Assembly (NCBI GenBank): GCA_964440345.1
Contig: CAYTSA010000001.1
Coordinates: 1-64,000, forward strand
Length of the DNA stretch: 64,000 bases
Reading direction: 5' to 3'
Origin: CAYTSA01 sp964440345
GTDB taxonomy: Bacteria > Desulfobacterota > Desulfovibrionia > Desulfovibrionales > Desulfovibrionaceae
Part shown: one piece after another, positions 52,537-61,465 of the stretch
How the letters are laid out: every line of letters starts with the position of its first letter
How positions within the stretch are numbered: position 1 is the first letter of the stretch
Translations under genes and position numbers: made by a program
Notes under the pieces: model-generated
Databases searched by the model: none
What the model saw: only the letters and a program-made list of their open reading frames with translations
What the model was told of the DNA's origin: nothing

Positions 52537-53382
52537 TCAGTGCACCACCAGGACCGGGACCTGGGACTGGATGAGGACCCTTTCCGATACGCTGCCCATG
52601 AGCAGCCTGCGCAGGCCCGTGCGGCCGTGGGAGCCTACGACGATGAGCCCTGCGTTGTATTCTTGGGACGCGTTGACCAGTGCGAGTCCCGGCTCTGCAT
52701 GGATGATTTTAGCTTCCAGGGGGACGTCGCGTTTTGCTGCGAGCATGCGTACGCCGTCAAGCACCTGCTTTCCCTTGGCGTCCATATCGTTGACAATCTT
52801 TTCCCTCAAATTATGCTCTGGCAGCAAATGGATAGCGAATACGGCGACAAGTTTTCCACCGTATTGAGAGCAAAGGTCGAGCGCCTTTTCCACGGCGCGT
52901 GTGCTGCAGGGCGAACCGTCCACCCCTGCGACGACCATGGTGAAGTCTGTTTGTGCATTTTCTGGAACTGCAAGCACGTCGCGCTGGGTGTAGCCGATGA
53001 TCCGGGCGGGCGTGGCACCTAACATGGATTGTTCAAACTGGGGCCGCCCGGTTTTGCCCACAATGATCATGTCGGCTTCTTCAGCGTCGGCAATGTCCAC
53101 AATACGCTCAAACGCTTGTCCTTCTTCCAAAAGAGTTTTCACGGGAACGGCTGCATTCTTGGCCGCCTGCGCCGCTTCGGCGAGCAGTTCCTTGTGCGCG
53201 GTAATAACAGCTTCTCGAGCGTCTTGTACATAAAGCCGGTTAATGTCTCCCTCAAAGGCCGGGGCAACTGTCGCCACGGTCAGGGATGCTTTACAGGAGG
53301 CTGCCAGTCTGACCGCCTCCTGTAAAGCTGCGCGTCCGGCGGCCGTGTCGTTCACAGCGGCAAGGAAACATGTGTTACGCAT
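52537..53382 (-). CDS. Tandem universal stress protein
   Basis: 281 residues, two USP domains (about 1-140 and 145-281). The second has the ATP-binding signature GSHGRTGLRRLLMGSVSERV and ends PVLVVH; the first has GKTGR...MLGATPARII, a weaker form. Such proteins bind ATP or AMP and adjust stress survival. It overlaps the TauE/SafE transporter gene by 8 bases, so the two products are probably made in fixed ratio and may interact. Confidence 0.88.
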   Translation of the reverse strand: MRNTCFLAAVNDTAAGRAALQEAVRLAASCKASLTVATVAPAFEGDINRLYVQDAREAVITAHKELLAEAAQAAKNAAVPVKTLLEEGQAFERIVDIADAEEADMIIVGKTGRPQFEQSMLGATPARIIGYTQRDVLAVPENAQTDFTMVVAGVDGSPCSTRAVEKALDLCSQYGGKLVAVFAIHLLPEHNLREKIVNDMDAKGKQVLDGVRMLAAKRDVPLEAKIIHAEPGLALVNASQEYNAGLIVVGSHGRTGLRRLLMGSVSERVLIQSQVPVLVVH

Positions 53383-54421
53383 GTTGTTCTTCTTCTCGCA
53401 TGCCAGTAAATAAGGCCTTAAGGATTATGCCTGCCCCTATGAGCAGAGCGAAACTCATGGACCAGAAGCTGGTGGTGGAGAGCACGGAAGTGGTTCCTTC
53501 GGAAAGATGGAGCACTTCAAGCTGAGTCAAGTATTTTGGGATGATAATGCCCCGGCTGACGGCAACGATGAGCATGATCAAGGACATGACGTACTTGATC
53601 ATGTAGTCCTTGACATAAGTAGTCCCGATAGCGCCGAGTTGCACGCCGAGCAGAGAGCCGCCCAGAATGATCAAGGTCAGCCGGATGTCCACCATGCCGT
53701 ACCAAGCCCAAATGAGAGAACCGCCAAGGCCCATGACAAAGGCGACGACCAACTCGGAGGCCGAAGCCATGAGGCTGGTCATGCCCAGAAGATAGATCAT
53801 GCCTGGAACACCAGCAAACCCGCCCACGGCGATGGTAGCCGCCATCATGCCTGTGGCAAAGCCCAAGGGGGCAGTGAACCAGAATGAGATGCGCATGTTG
53901 CTGTGCTTGAAGTTGATCATGGGCCACAGTTCAACGCTCTGAACCCATTTGGCGATGCGGGTCTTCTTTTCTTCTACGCCGCTGCCCTTCAGTTTAAGGG
54001 CATCGCGGAACACAAATCCACCCACAGTAACCAGGATAAGCACAAAGGCAAGGCTGACGTACAGGTTGGAGCCGGCTTCTCCCCAGGCCTCCAAGATCAT
54101 CTTCTGCACCTGGATGCCTATTTGCACGCCGAATTCAGCAGATACACCAATAATAAGTCCCATTTTTACATCTACCTGCCCGTACTTGTACCGCTTCAAG
54201 GCCCCCACCAAAGCTTTGGGGAATTTGTGGCACATATTGCTTGCCACAGCAATGGGGCCTGGCACGCCGATGCTCATCATGCCTGGTGTAAGAACGAACG
54301 CTCCGCCAGAGCCAATGAAACCGCTCACCAAGCCGCCGACAAATCCTACAGCAAGAAGGTACAGAGCCTTCATTAAAGTAAGATCAATGAATTCCAATGT
54401 TTCCATTCCAACGCCATGCAT
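53375..54421 (-). CDS. TauE/SafE-family anion transporter
   Basis: 348 residues with about nine hydrophobic helices. The duplicated family motif is visible: GGLVSGFIGSGGAFVLTPGMMS in the first half and TGMMAATIAVGGFAGVPGMIYLLGM in the second. Family members export or import sulfite, sulfoacetate or sulfonates, and some carry sulfate or thiosulfate in sulfate reducers. In this genome a sulfur oxyanion is likely but direction is unknown. AAAGGAG site before the ATG. Confidence 0.85.
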   Translation of the reverse strand: MHGVGMETLEFIDLTLMKALYLLAVGFVGGLVSGFIGSGGAFVLTPGMMSIGVPGPIAVASNMCHKFPKALVGALKRYKYGQVDVKMGLIIGVSAEFGVQIGIQVQKMILEAWGEAGSNLYVSLAFVLILVTVGGFVFRDALKLKGSGVEEKKTRIAKWVQSVELWPMINFKHSNMRISFWFTAPLGFATGMMAATIAVGGFAGVPGMIYLLGMTSLMASASELVVAFVMGLGGSLIWAWYGMVDIRLTLIILGGSLLGVQLGAIGTTYVKDYMIKYVMSLIMLIVAVSRGIIIPKYLTQLEVLHLSEGTTSVLSTTSFWSMSFALLIGAGIILKALFTGMREEEQHA

Positions 54422-54473
54422 TATAAATCTCCTTTATTGTTTGCAATAGTGACGTTCTTTGTCAGGTATCTGG

Positions 54474-54920
54474 TTACATGCTGGCTTGAGCCCGCGGGCG
54501 ACGGTCGGGCCGCTTGGTTGTTTGCACGGTCTTTTGTTCAGCTTGCTTCTGAGTAACCTTGGAAGAAGCGTTAACGCCGATGGCAGTCCAGAAGTTGCCA
54601 GTGAAGGTGCCGTGAACATACGAAAACAGAAAAGCCGCAGCTACGGGCAGGACTGTATAAAAGCCGCCTTTGCTGAAATTTTCCATAACGGGCTTGGGAC
54701 AAAAATACAGTCCAAGATAGAGCCCGGCGCTCATGGCGCCGAAGAGCAGCGCCTTGCGCTTTGCCCGGCTGCGTGCAGAATTTTTTGGGCTGTTGGAGCC
54801 GGGCCTGGAGCCGTTGCGTATATTCGGCTTTGAGGTGTTTTCTGCTTCATCAATGTTCACGTTGGATTCTGCAAAAGCTACTTTCACTCCGTAATCCTCC
54901 AAAATTGCTTGAATACCCAT
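54474..54920 (-). CDS. Two-helix membrane protein of unknown function
   Basis: 148 residues. Polar, Asn/Ser-rich N-terminus (about 1-55), two membrane helices (about 57-75, ALLFGAMSAGLYLGLYF, and 85-105, GGFYTVLPVAAAFLFSYVHG), and a basic Lys/Gln/Arg-rich tail. AAGGAGG site before the ATG. It sits between a USP-like gene and the TauE/SafE gene, so it is probably an accessory of the transporter. No named family recognised. Confidence 0.7.
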   Translation of the reverse strand: MGIQAILEDYGVKVAFAESNVNIDEAENTSKPNIRNGSRPGSNSPKNSARSRAKRKALLFGAMSAGLYLGLYFCPKPVMENFSKGGFYTVLPVAAAFLFSYVHGTFTGNFWTAIGVNASSKVTQKQAEQKTVQTTKRPDRRPRAQASM

Positions 54921-54954
54921 GACGTCCTCCTTACCTGGTTAGAAATGGGTAGTG

Positions 54955-55419
54955 TTATTTGACATAGAAGACAGGGAATGCTGGCGACATGCGTTTCATC
55001 TTTGCCCGTATGGAACGGTTTTCCGGCGCAACGGCCAAAGCGAGCCCCCGGATGAAACTACTGCACTTTTCAGCTGCAAGCAGTGCGTCTCCCTTGACAG
55101 CCAGACAAAGAACTTTCGCTTCCAAGCCATGGCTGCTCATGCATTGTTCGACCTGCTTTCTGACCTTGGCGACGGCTTCATCGCCTTCACGTTTGGCTTC
55201 AAGCAGCACAAGAACGTCGCTAACCAACCGTTTGGCCAGGATAGCCGCGCTGTGGAGCAGCGTGTCCGAAACGTTTGTGGAGTCAGTAACAACCAGCACC
55301 TTTGTATTGCTGCTGTCGCCAAACGAGCGGATGCTCGAAATTAACTCCTCAGCGTCTTCCCACAGGCCCTCTTCTGCCAAAGCCGCTGCAGCTGCATAGT
55401 TTTCCAACATTTGTCTCAT
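54955..55419 (-). CDS. USP-like alpha/beta protein, first gene of the stress operon
   Basis: 154 residues starting MRQMLENYAAAAAL with GGAGGTAAAGG before the ATG. After an N-terminal helix, a Rossmann-like strand/helix series (KVLVVTDSTNVSDTLLHSAAILAKRL; DVLVLLEAK; EAKVLCLAVKGD) resembles a USP or flavoprotein-like fold, but the ATP signature is absent. It follows a candidate sigma-54 promoter and heads the operon that includes TauE/SafE and the tandem USP. Confidence 0.65.
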   Translation of the reverse strand: MRQMLENYAAAAALAEEGLWEDAEELISSIRSFGDSSNTKVLVVTDSTNVSDTLLHSAAILAKRLVSDVLVLLEAKREGDEAVAKVRKQVEQCMSSHGLEAKVLCLAVKGDALLAAEKCSSFIRGLALAVAPENRSIRAKMKRMSPAFPVFYVK

Positions 55420-55448
55420 GCCTTTACCTCCAATCTGGAAAGGGCTAT

Positions 55449-55463
55449 TCAAAAGAGGCGCCA
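55449..55463 (-). promoter_or_regulatory. Candidate sigma-54 promoter of the USP/TauE operon
   Basis: Minus strand TGGCGC-N5-TTGA matches the -24/-12 pattern TGGCAC-N5-TTGC with the correct spacing and one departure in the -12 element (A for C). Transcription would start near 55438, 19 bases before the first ATG. An NtrC-type activator is encoded 2.3 kb away. Confidence 0.5.
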
Positions 55464-55527
55464 GGTTTTTATTTTTTGCAACATGCTGTAATAAATTGAC
55501 TATTGGGCTCGGCGCATGTTCCGCAAG

Positions 55528-55615
55528 GTGTTGCAGAATGCCGCAGCTGTGGATATCCGTCTAATATAAAAGATGTTTGTCTGGTGGTGCAGAAAACAGA
55601 AGAGTGTTGCAGAAT
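55528..55615 (+). repeat. Direct repeat GTGTTGCAGAAT, possible activator site
   Basis: Exact copies at 55528-55539 and 55604-55615, with a looser relative near 55585 (GTGCAGAA). The copies lie 65-170 bases upstream of the sigma-54 candidate, the distance expected of an enhancer, but the second is also close to the lon-type gene. Confidence 0.4.
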
Positions 55616-55663
55616 CCCTCACTGAACAGCAGCGAGGAATTGGACCAGAAGGAGGATGCGAGG

Positions 55664-57694
55664 GTGGGACTATTCAATAAACAGGGAGCTGAGCAAGCCC
55701 AGGCTCCTGCACAAGTGGAAGACGACACCGTCAACGAACTGCGCGAGTCCATTGGCGATGCGATGATGCCGGAGAGCGCCCGAAACGCAGCCCTTAAAGA
55801 GCTGGACCGGGTGGAGCGAGCTGACCCCTCTTTTCCAGAACACGCCACTGGTCTTAACTATGTGGAGTTTCTTCTGCAGCTTCCCTGGCGCAAGTCCACT
55901 GCTGACCGGCTGGACCTGGACGTGGCTGAAGCCATGCTGCACCAGCGGCACGCTGGGTTGGAGCACGTCAAGGAGAGAATCATTGAGCATTTGGCGCTGG
56001 CAATAATGCGGCAGAAGTCCCCCCTGCAGGTGCTCGTGGCCGATGATGAGCCCATAGCCTTGCAGAATATGGGCTACGCACTGCGCAAGGACGGCTATGC
56101 AGTGCATGAAGCCTCCGGCGGCGTGGAAGCCTTGTCCATGTTCGAGGAGCATGAGGTAGACGTGCTCATTACAGACCTAAAAATGCCGGATATGGACGGT
56201 TTGGAGTTGTTAAAGAAATGCCACACTTTTTCTCCCGGCACGGATTTTCTGGTGGTTACAGGGCACGCAGACGTGCAAAGCGCCATTCAAGCCCTCAAAT
56301 TGGGCGCAGTACAGTACCTGACAAAGCCTATCAAACTGGATTCCTTGCGGGGCATGGTGGCCGAAGCGGCCAAGGCCCGTCGCCGCAAGGGTTTGGGACA
56401 AGGGCCAGTGCTTTGCTTTACCGGCCCCCCGGGTACGGGCAAGACTTCTATAGGCAAGTCCATTGCAGAAGCCCTGGGCCGCAAGTTCATCCGTCTTTCC
56501 ATGAGCGGAATGCGTGATGAAGCTGAGCTGAAAGGCCATCGCCGAACATATGTTGGCGCTCTTCCCGGCCGGATTCTTTCTGAGCTCAAGCGCGTGGAAT
56601 CCAACAATCCGGTGCTCATGCTTGATGAAGTAGACAAGGCAAGCCAGGGCTTTCGCGGCGATCCCACCGCGGTGCTGTTGGAAATGCTCGATCCTGAGCA
56701 GAATACGCACTTTTTGGATTATTACACTGACGTGCCGTTTGATCTTTCCTCTGTGTTGTTTGTGACCACGGCCAACGACATTGAAGAGCTGTCCCGGCCC
56801 CTGCGTGACCGCATGGAGGTGATTCGTTTCTCCAGCTACACGCCGCTGGAGAAGCTGCGCATCGCCAGGGAACATCTTACGCCAACCCAGATAGCCGCGG
56901 CCGGGTTGCGTCCTGGCGACGTGGCGTTCACGGATGAAGCCTTGCAGCGCATTATTCTGGGTTACACGATGGAGGCTGGCGTAAGAAATTTGAACCGGTC
57001 TTTGGCTGCCGTGTGCCGCAAGCTAGATAGGCAGGTGCTCAAAGGAAAGCGTGAACTCCCCACAACGATCACAGACAAAGACGTGGTGGAAATGTTGGGC
57101 CCCCCGCCCACGCAGGTTGAGGAACGGCTGGCAGCCACGCCGCCGGGAACATCAGTGGGGCTGGTGTGGACAGAGACGGGAGGTCATTTGGCCTTTGTGG
57201 AGACTGCGTCCATGCAGGGTTCTGGTAAGTTGATCATGACAGGCTCCTTGGGCAAAGTTCTGCGGGAGTCTGCCCGAACCGGCCTGAGTTTCATACGCGG
57301 CAGGGCTGCTCAGTATGGGCTGGAGCCGGGGAGTTTTCTGGACATGGACGTCCACGTTCACATTCCTGCAGGCGCTGTGCCCAAAGACGGTCCCTCAGCG
57401 GGGCTGACACTGGCCATGGCCATGCTTTCCTGCTTTACCAACTCGCCGGTACGGCCCCGCACCGCCATGACCGGGGAGATGACCTTGAGCGGCCGGGTGT
57501 TGCCGGTAAGCGGGCTGCGGGACAAGATTCTGGCGGCGGCTCAGGCGGGTGTGGACATGGTTATCGTGCCTGCGGCAAATAAAGATGAGGTTGCAAGCTT
57601 GAGTCCGGAAGAGCGAGGCGAGGTTGAGCTGGTGTTTGCTGCGCACCTGGACGACGCTCAAAAGGTTGCGTTGCCTCTGACAACGGCAGAATGA
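55664..57694 (+). CDS. Lon protease with an inserted response-regulator receiver domain
   Basis: 676 residues from GTG 55664 (AAGGAGG 8 bases upstream; earlier TTG/GTG codons lack a site). N-terminal 1-120 keeps only the end of the Lon N-region (LNYVEFLLQLPWRKST, HAGLEHVKERIIEHLA). Residues about 121-235 are a complete receiver: Asp127-Asp128, phospho-acceptor Asp171 (LITDLKMPDMDG), Thr199, Lys221 (YLTKPI). The AAA+ module resumes at once: Walker A GPPGTGKT (254-261), MRDEAELKGHRRTYVGALPGRI, Walker B VLMLDEVDK. The protease dyad is Ser578 (KDGPSAG) and Lys621, 43 apart as in E. coli Lon. Phosphorylation probably controls ATP-dependent proteolysis. Convergent with an NtrC-type gene. Confidence 0.9.
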   Translation: MGLFNKQGAEQAQAPAQVEDDTVNELRESIGDAMMPESARNAALKELDRVERADPSFPEHATGLNYVEFLLQLPWRKSTADRLDLDVAEAMLHQRHAGLEHVKERIIEHLALAIMRQKSPLQVLVADDEPIALQNMGYALRKDGYAVHEASGGVEALSMFEEHEVDVLITDLKMPDMDGLELLKKCHTFSPGTDFLVVTGHADVQSAIQALKLGAVQYLTKPIKLDSLRGMVAEAAKARRRKGLGQGPVLCFTGPPGTGKTSIGKSIAEALGRKFIRLSMSGMRDEAELKGHRRTYVGALPGRILSELKRVESNNPVLMLDEVDKASQGFRGDPTAVLLEMLDPEQNTHFLDYYTDVPFDLSSVLFVTTANDIEELSRPLRDRMEVIRFSSYTPLEKLRIAREHLTPTQIAAAGLRPGDVAFTDEALQRIILGYTMEAGVRNLNRSLAAVCRKLDRQVLKGKRELPTTITDKDVVEMLGPPPTQVEERLAATPPGTSVGLVWTETGGHLAFVETASMQGSGKLIMTGSLGKVLRESARTGLSFIRGRAAQYGLEPGSFLDMDVHVHIPAGAVPKDGPSAGLTLAMAMLSCFTNSPVRPRTAMTGEMTLSGRVLPVSGLRDKILAAAQAGVDMVIVPAANKDEVASLSPEERGEVELVFAAHLDDAQKVALPLTTAE

Positions 57695-57701
57695 GCTGTC
57701 C

Positions 57702-57721
57702 CGCCCCCCGGTTGCGGGGCG
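57702..57721. terminator. Possible shared terminator hairpin
   Basis: CGCCCC pairs with GGGGCG across an 8-base loop, between two convergent stops (57694 and 57723). The T run is short on both strands, so the call is weak. Confidence 0.4.
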
Positions 57722-57722
57722 T

Positions 57723-59069
57723 TTACTTCTGCTGCAATTTTCGCCAAATGGAGCTGCGGTCTATGCCCAGTATCTCCGCGGCTTTGGACTTGTTGTCGTC
57801 AAGTTGGGCAAGGACCCAGGCGATATACTGGGCTTCCACTTCGCGCAGGGTTTTGAACTCATTGAAAACAGGGCCAGGGTCACGGCTTAGCCGTATACGC
57901 CGCTGCTGCAGGTCTGGCGGCAAATGACCGACCTCAATGCGGTCGGAGTTGCAGATAACGATTGCGCTTTCAATGATATTCTCCAGTTCCCGCGCGTTGC
58001 CGGGGTATTCGTAATCCATGAGCAAGCGCATTGCGTCTTCATAGATGAACGTGACCTCTTTGCCCATGATCTTGGCGTGGCGGTGGAGAAAGTGGTTCGC
58101 CAGCAACGGGATGTCTTCCATACGCTCTGCCAGTGGTGGCATGAGCAGTGAAATGACATTAAGCCGATAATAGAGGTCGGGACGGAAATTCCCATTTTCA
58201 GCCTCCACCTTGAGATTCTTGTTCGTGGCGGCAATTATGCGCACGTCAACAGGGATTTCGTCGCTGCCCCCCACTCTGATAAGGGTGCGTTCTTCAAGCA
58301 CCCGCAGCAGTTTTGCCTGCATAGGTAATGGCATGTCGCCTATTTCATCAAGAAAGAAGGAGCCCCCGTTCGTGATTTCCAGAAGTCCTTTTTTTCGGGA
58401 GTGGGCGCCGGTAAAAGCTTCTTTTTCATGGCCGAAGAGTTCGTTTGCCAACAACTCCTCAGTAAAGGCGGCGCAGTTCACAGCCATAAAACGTTTTTCC
58501 CGGCGAGGGCTATGGTAGTGTATGGAACGTGCGACCAGTTCTTTACCTGTGCCGGTTTCCCCTTGAATAAGTACGTTGCTGTCCACTGAGGCAACCTGTT
58601 CAATGCGCTTTCGCAGCTCCCTCATGGAGGGGCTTTGGCCGATGATCACAGGCGCAGGGCTTTCGCATATTTGTTTCAGTTCTTCGACCTGCTTTTTCAA
58701 ACTGCTTTTTTCCAGGGCCTTGCCCACCAAGGCCCGCAGCTCCTCCAGCTTGTAAGGCTTGGAAAGGTAGTTGTACGCTCCTTTGTTCATGGCTTCGACG
58801 GCTGTTTGGACTGTGGCGAAACCGGTGAGTATGATCACCTCGCATTCGGGCTGCAGCGTTTTGGCGGTTTCCAATACTTCCATGCCGTCTACTCCGCCCA
58901 TGCGAAGGTCTGTAAGGAGCAGGTCGAACTCTTCGCGCTCCAAGGCCATGATAGCCTGGGAGCCGTCCGCCACCCCGGTTGCTTGATGCCCTTGCCGGGT
59001 AAGGACATGGACCAAGTTGTCGCGAGTTATTTCCTCATCTTCAGCTATAAGTATTCGAGCTGCGCTCAT
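57723..59069 (-). CDS. Sigma-54-dependent response regulator (NtrC family)
   Basis: 448 residues. Receiver (1-120) with acidic pair Glu10-Asp11, phospho-Asp54 (LLTDLRMGGVDG) and Lys in YLSKPYK; AAA+ domain with GETGTGKE and LFGHEKEAFTGA, where the first Gly of the GAFTGA loop that touches sigma-54 is Glu; C-terminal Fis-type helix-turn-helix (NKSKAAEILGIDRSSIWRKL). AGGAG site before the ATG. Follows its sensor kinase gene. A likely target is the sigma-54 promoter of the USP/TauE operon. Confidence 0.94.
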   Translation of the reverse strand: MSAARILIAEDEEITRDNLVHVLTRQGHQATGVADGSQAIMALEREEFDLLLTDLRMGGVDGMEVLETAKTLQPECEVIILTGFATVQTAVEAMNKGAYNYLSKPYKLEELRALVGKALEKSSLKKQVEELKQICESPAPVIIGQSPSMRELRKRIEQVASVDSNVLIQGETGTGKELVARSIHYHSPRREKRFMAVNCAAFTEELLANELFGHEKEAFTGAHSRKKGLLEITNGGSFFLDEIGDMPLPMQAKLLRVLEERTLIRVGGSDEIPVDVRIIAATNKNLKVEAENGNFRPDLYYRLNVISLLMPPLAERMEDIPLLANHFLHRHAKIMGKEVTFIYEDAMRLLMDYEYPGNARELENIIESAIVICNSDRIEVGHLPPDLQQRRIRLSRDPGPVFNEFKTLREVEAQYIAWVLAQLDDNKSKAAEILGIDRSSIWRKLQQK

Positions 59070-59108
59070 GTATAAGCTCCTGGCGCTGTGGCGGGACGTT
59101 AAGGGGTT

Positions 59109-60524
59109 CTAAGCGTGGTAAGGAAGGGTGATGGTGAAGGTGGTTCCCTTGCCTTCTTCGCTGTGCACTTCGATTGTTCCCCCGTGTTTTTCCACAATTC
59201 CGTAAACGATTGCAAGACCCAGTCCGGTGCCGGACCGTTCATCCTTGGTGGTGAAAAACGGGTCGAAAATGCGTTGCGCCACCTCTTTGGGAATGCCGGT
59301 TCCAGAATCTGACACAGTGATGACCACCTTGTTGCCGGATTCGTCCAAAGAGGCGAAGACGTGAATGTAGCCATAATCTGAAGGCATGGCCTGCAAGGCG
59401 TTAATGAAAAGATTGAGGAGCGCCTCCTGAATGCGCTGGACATCCAGGGAGAGCGTCAGATACTGAGGCACGTCCTGGTGGATTTCTACGCCTGCTGGAA
59501 CTTGGCTGGATACAAGACGAATTGTTTTATTCACCACGCTGTAAAGCGAGGCTTGGCGAGGTTGAAAGCTGTGTTCCCGCGAGAACTCCAACAACCCCTG
59601 AACAATTTCCTTGGCCCGAGAGGATTCGTTTTCGATATTGAGCAGCATCTTTTCCAACATGTCCGTCTTGCCGTCAGCAAATTCCTCTTGGACGATTTGG
59701 CAAGAAGTGGAGATGTTGTTCAGGGGGTTGTTCAATTGGTGGGCGATGCCGGCAGACAAGGTGCCTATGGATGAGAGTTTCTGCGCCTGCACCAGCTGCT
59801 CCTGGCGCCGCTCAAGTTCTGAAAGCATGTGGTTGAAGGCGTGGACAATGCGTTTGGTCTCCTTCTGCATGTGTTTTTCCGGCAGTGGCTCAAAGCGTCC
59901 TTGGCCTATGCTTTGTGTCGCCTTATGTATGGTTTCAAGGGCGTTGAACATGCGCCAGAACAGCACGTACACCCCCAACACCCCGAGCACCGCGGCCACG
60001 CCGACTGCGATGACAAGCTGGGTCTTGAGGATTGCGAGGATCGATCTGATGTCATGGTGTTCCTTGCGCGCCATTTCCTCCGCCAACTCTACGATTGATT
60101 TGCCAGCATAACGAAGGTTCTCCGTGTCTTGAGCGCGGGTTGCAGGCGAAGAGTCGCTGATGTCCTGCAAAGAGGAGCAGTAATCGTCGATTGCCAGCCG
60201 CAACGTCTTGAATTGTGAGACTTCCTTGACCCGCTCATACTCCTCCATAAGAATGGAGATGTTCTGGCGAGCCTTGTTGACATAAGTGCGGGCTTCCTGC
60301 AGGTCGCTTGAGTTGCCGTACAAAAGATAGTTCTTTTCAAACCGCCGGGCTTCCAAGATGACGTTGTTCAACTGCTCATATCTGTTAAGCAGTTCCACGC
60401 GGGAGCCTATGCGGGCTAAATCCATATACGACAAGGCGCCCACCAGGCTGACAACGAGCAGAAAAAGTGTGAGGCCAAGGTGAAATTTATGTCTTAAATT
60501 CAACGATATTAATTTGTTAAGCAT
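59109..60524 (-). CDS. Membrane histidine kinase with helical-bundle sensor
   Basis: 471 residues. Helices at about 17-34 and 169-190 bracket a periplasmic all-helical four-helix bundle; a HAMP domain (about 190-245) leads to His262 in SAGIAHQLNNPLNN, N-box LLNLFINALQAM, DSGTGI and GTGLGLAIVYGI. Upstream of the NtrC-type regulator in the same operon with a 39-base gap, so this is the cognate pair. It may also phosphorylate the receiver in the nearby Lon protein. The ligand is unknown. Confidence 0.92.
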   Translation of the reverse strand: MLNKLISLNLRHKFHLGLTLFLLVVSLVGALSYMDLARIGSRVELLNRYEQLNNVILEARRFEKNYLLYGNSSDLQEARTYVNKARQNISILMEEYERVKEVSQFKTLRLAIDDYCSSLQDISDSSPATRAQDTENLRYAGKSIVELAEEMARKEHHDIRSILAILKTQLVIAVGVAAVLGVLGVYVLFWRMFNALETIHKATQSIGQGRFEPLPEKHMQKETKRIVHAFNHMLSELERRQEQLVQAQKLSSIGTLSAGIAHQLNNPLNNISTSCQIVQEEFADGKTDMLEKMLLNIENESSRAKEIVQGLLEFSREHSFQPRQASLYSVVNKTIRLVSSQVPAGVEIHQDVPQYLTLSLDVQRIQEALLNLFINALQAMPSDYGYIHVFASLDESGNKVVITVSDSGTGIPKEVAQRIFDPFFTTKDERSGTGLGLAIVYGIVEKHGGTIEVHSEEGKGTTFTITLPYHA

Positions 60525-60550
60525 GGTTTTGCCGTATTATTGTTGGGGGG

Positions 60551-61465
60551 CTAAAGGGAAGCTCTCTTCAGCTTTTTCACGATGCCTGCACGGCGCAGCC
60601 GTGAACTGTAGGCTTCCCTGGATTCATGGAGTATCTCGCGCAGGTACTCCATGTTGTTGTCCATGGATTCTTTGTACATGTCCTTGTCCACATCCCAACG
60701 CTTGGCAAAATGGAGCCGCATCCAGCTGGAGACGCCAAAGTACTCTTCCTCCAGCCGGTCAATGACGGAAATATAAAAGTCTTCTGTTTTTTCAAGCAAC
60801 TGGAATTCTGAGTCAAAACCGGGCACCCCGGCCTCTTGAAATTCCCTGTATAAAAGCAAGAGTTTTTCCAGATACGCCCTATCCGCCATCTGAGCCAGCA
60901 AATCGGACGCACCGAGCATCCGGCCCAACGTCATTGCTTCCCAAGAACGAAAGTTCACGTCTTGCAGCCGCTGATTCAAGCTGGTGCAGCTAATGACGTG
61001 GGCGCAGTCTTTGACGTCTTCAGGCGAGAAGTGATGCTGTTCCAAGTACTCGCTTAAAAAGGCAATGGACCGCTCTTCGTGGCCAATAGTGTATTTGGCG
61101 CCGGTGCCTTCCGTATCATCAGCTGTTTGGATAAGCCCTACGTCGTGGAACAAGGCGGAAGTGACAAGTTTTTCAAAGTCAAGGGGAAACAAGGGCTCGT
61201 TGTCAAGCACGGCGCCGTGAAAGAGCCGAATTGACGCCAGGAGCACAGATAACGTGTGCTCCAAGTCGTGATAGAGCGTGGTGCACTCCCGAAACCCCGG
61301 ATACTCGCCACGGAAAATACGCACGGTGTCATTGAAAGCCAAGGTAACAAAATCCATGCTGGTGTTGGGAAATAGCCGCAGCATGAGATTGCGCAGTTCG
61401 CCCAACACCCTCTCCGGGTTGTTGGGGTGGATAAGGTCGTACAAATTTATGGCGTCCAGGTCCAC
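60551..61465 (-). CDS. HD-domain phosphohydrolase-like protein
   Basis: 304 residues, GTG start with AAGGGGGG site. HD-superfamily residues: His in TTLYHDLEHTLSVLL, the HD pair in SALFHDVGLIQTADD, His in GHEERSIAFL, and a distal Asp in GASDLLAQMADR. It resembles cyclic nucleotide phosphodiesterase-like HD proteins rather than HD-GYP. Encoded 26 bases before the histidine kinase gene, so it is part of the same operon and probably of the signalling pathway. Substrate unknown. Confidence 0.82.
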   Translation of the reverse strand: MDLDAINLYDLIHPNNPERVLGELRNLMLRLFPNTSMDFVTLAFNDTVRIFRGEYPGFRECTTLYHDLEHTLSVLLASIRLFHGAVLDNEPLFPLDFEKLVTSALFHDVGLIQTADDTEGTGAKYTIGHEERSIAFLSEYLEQHHFSPEDVKDCAHVISCTSLNQRLQDVNFRSWEAMTLGRMLGASDLLAQMADRAYLEKLLLLYREFQEAGVPGFDSEFQLLEKTEDFYISVIDRLEEEYFGVSSWMRLHFAKRWDVDKDMYKESMDNNMEYLREILHESREAYSSRLRRAGIVKKLKRASL

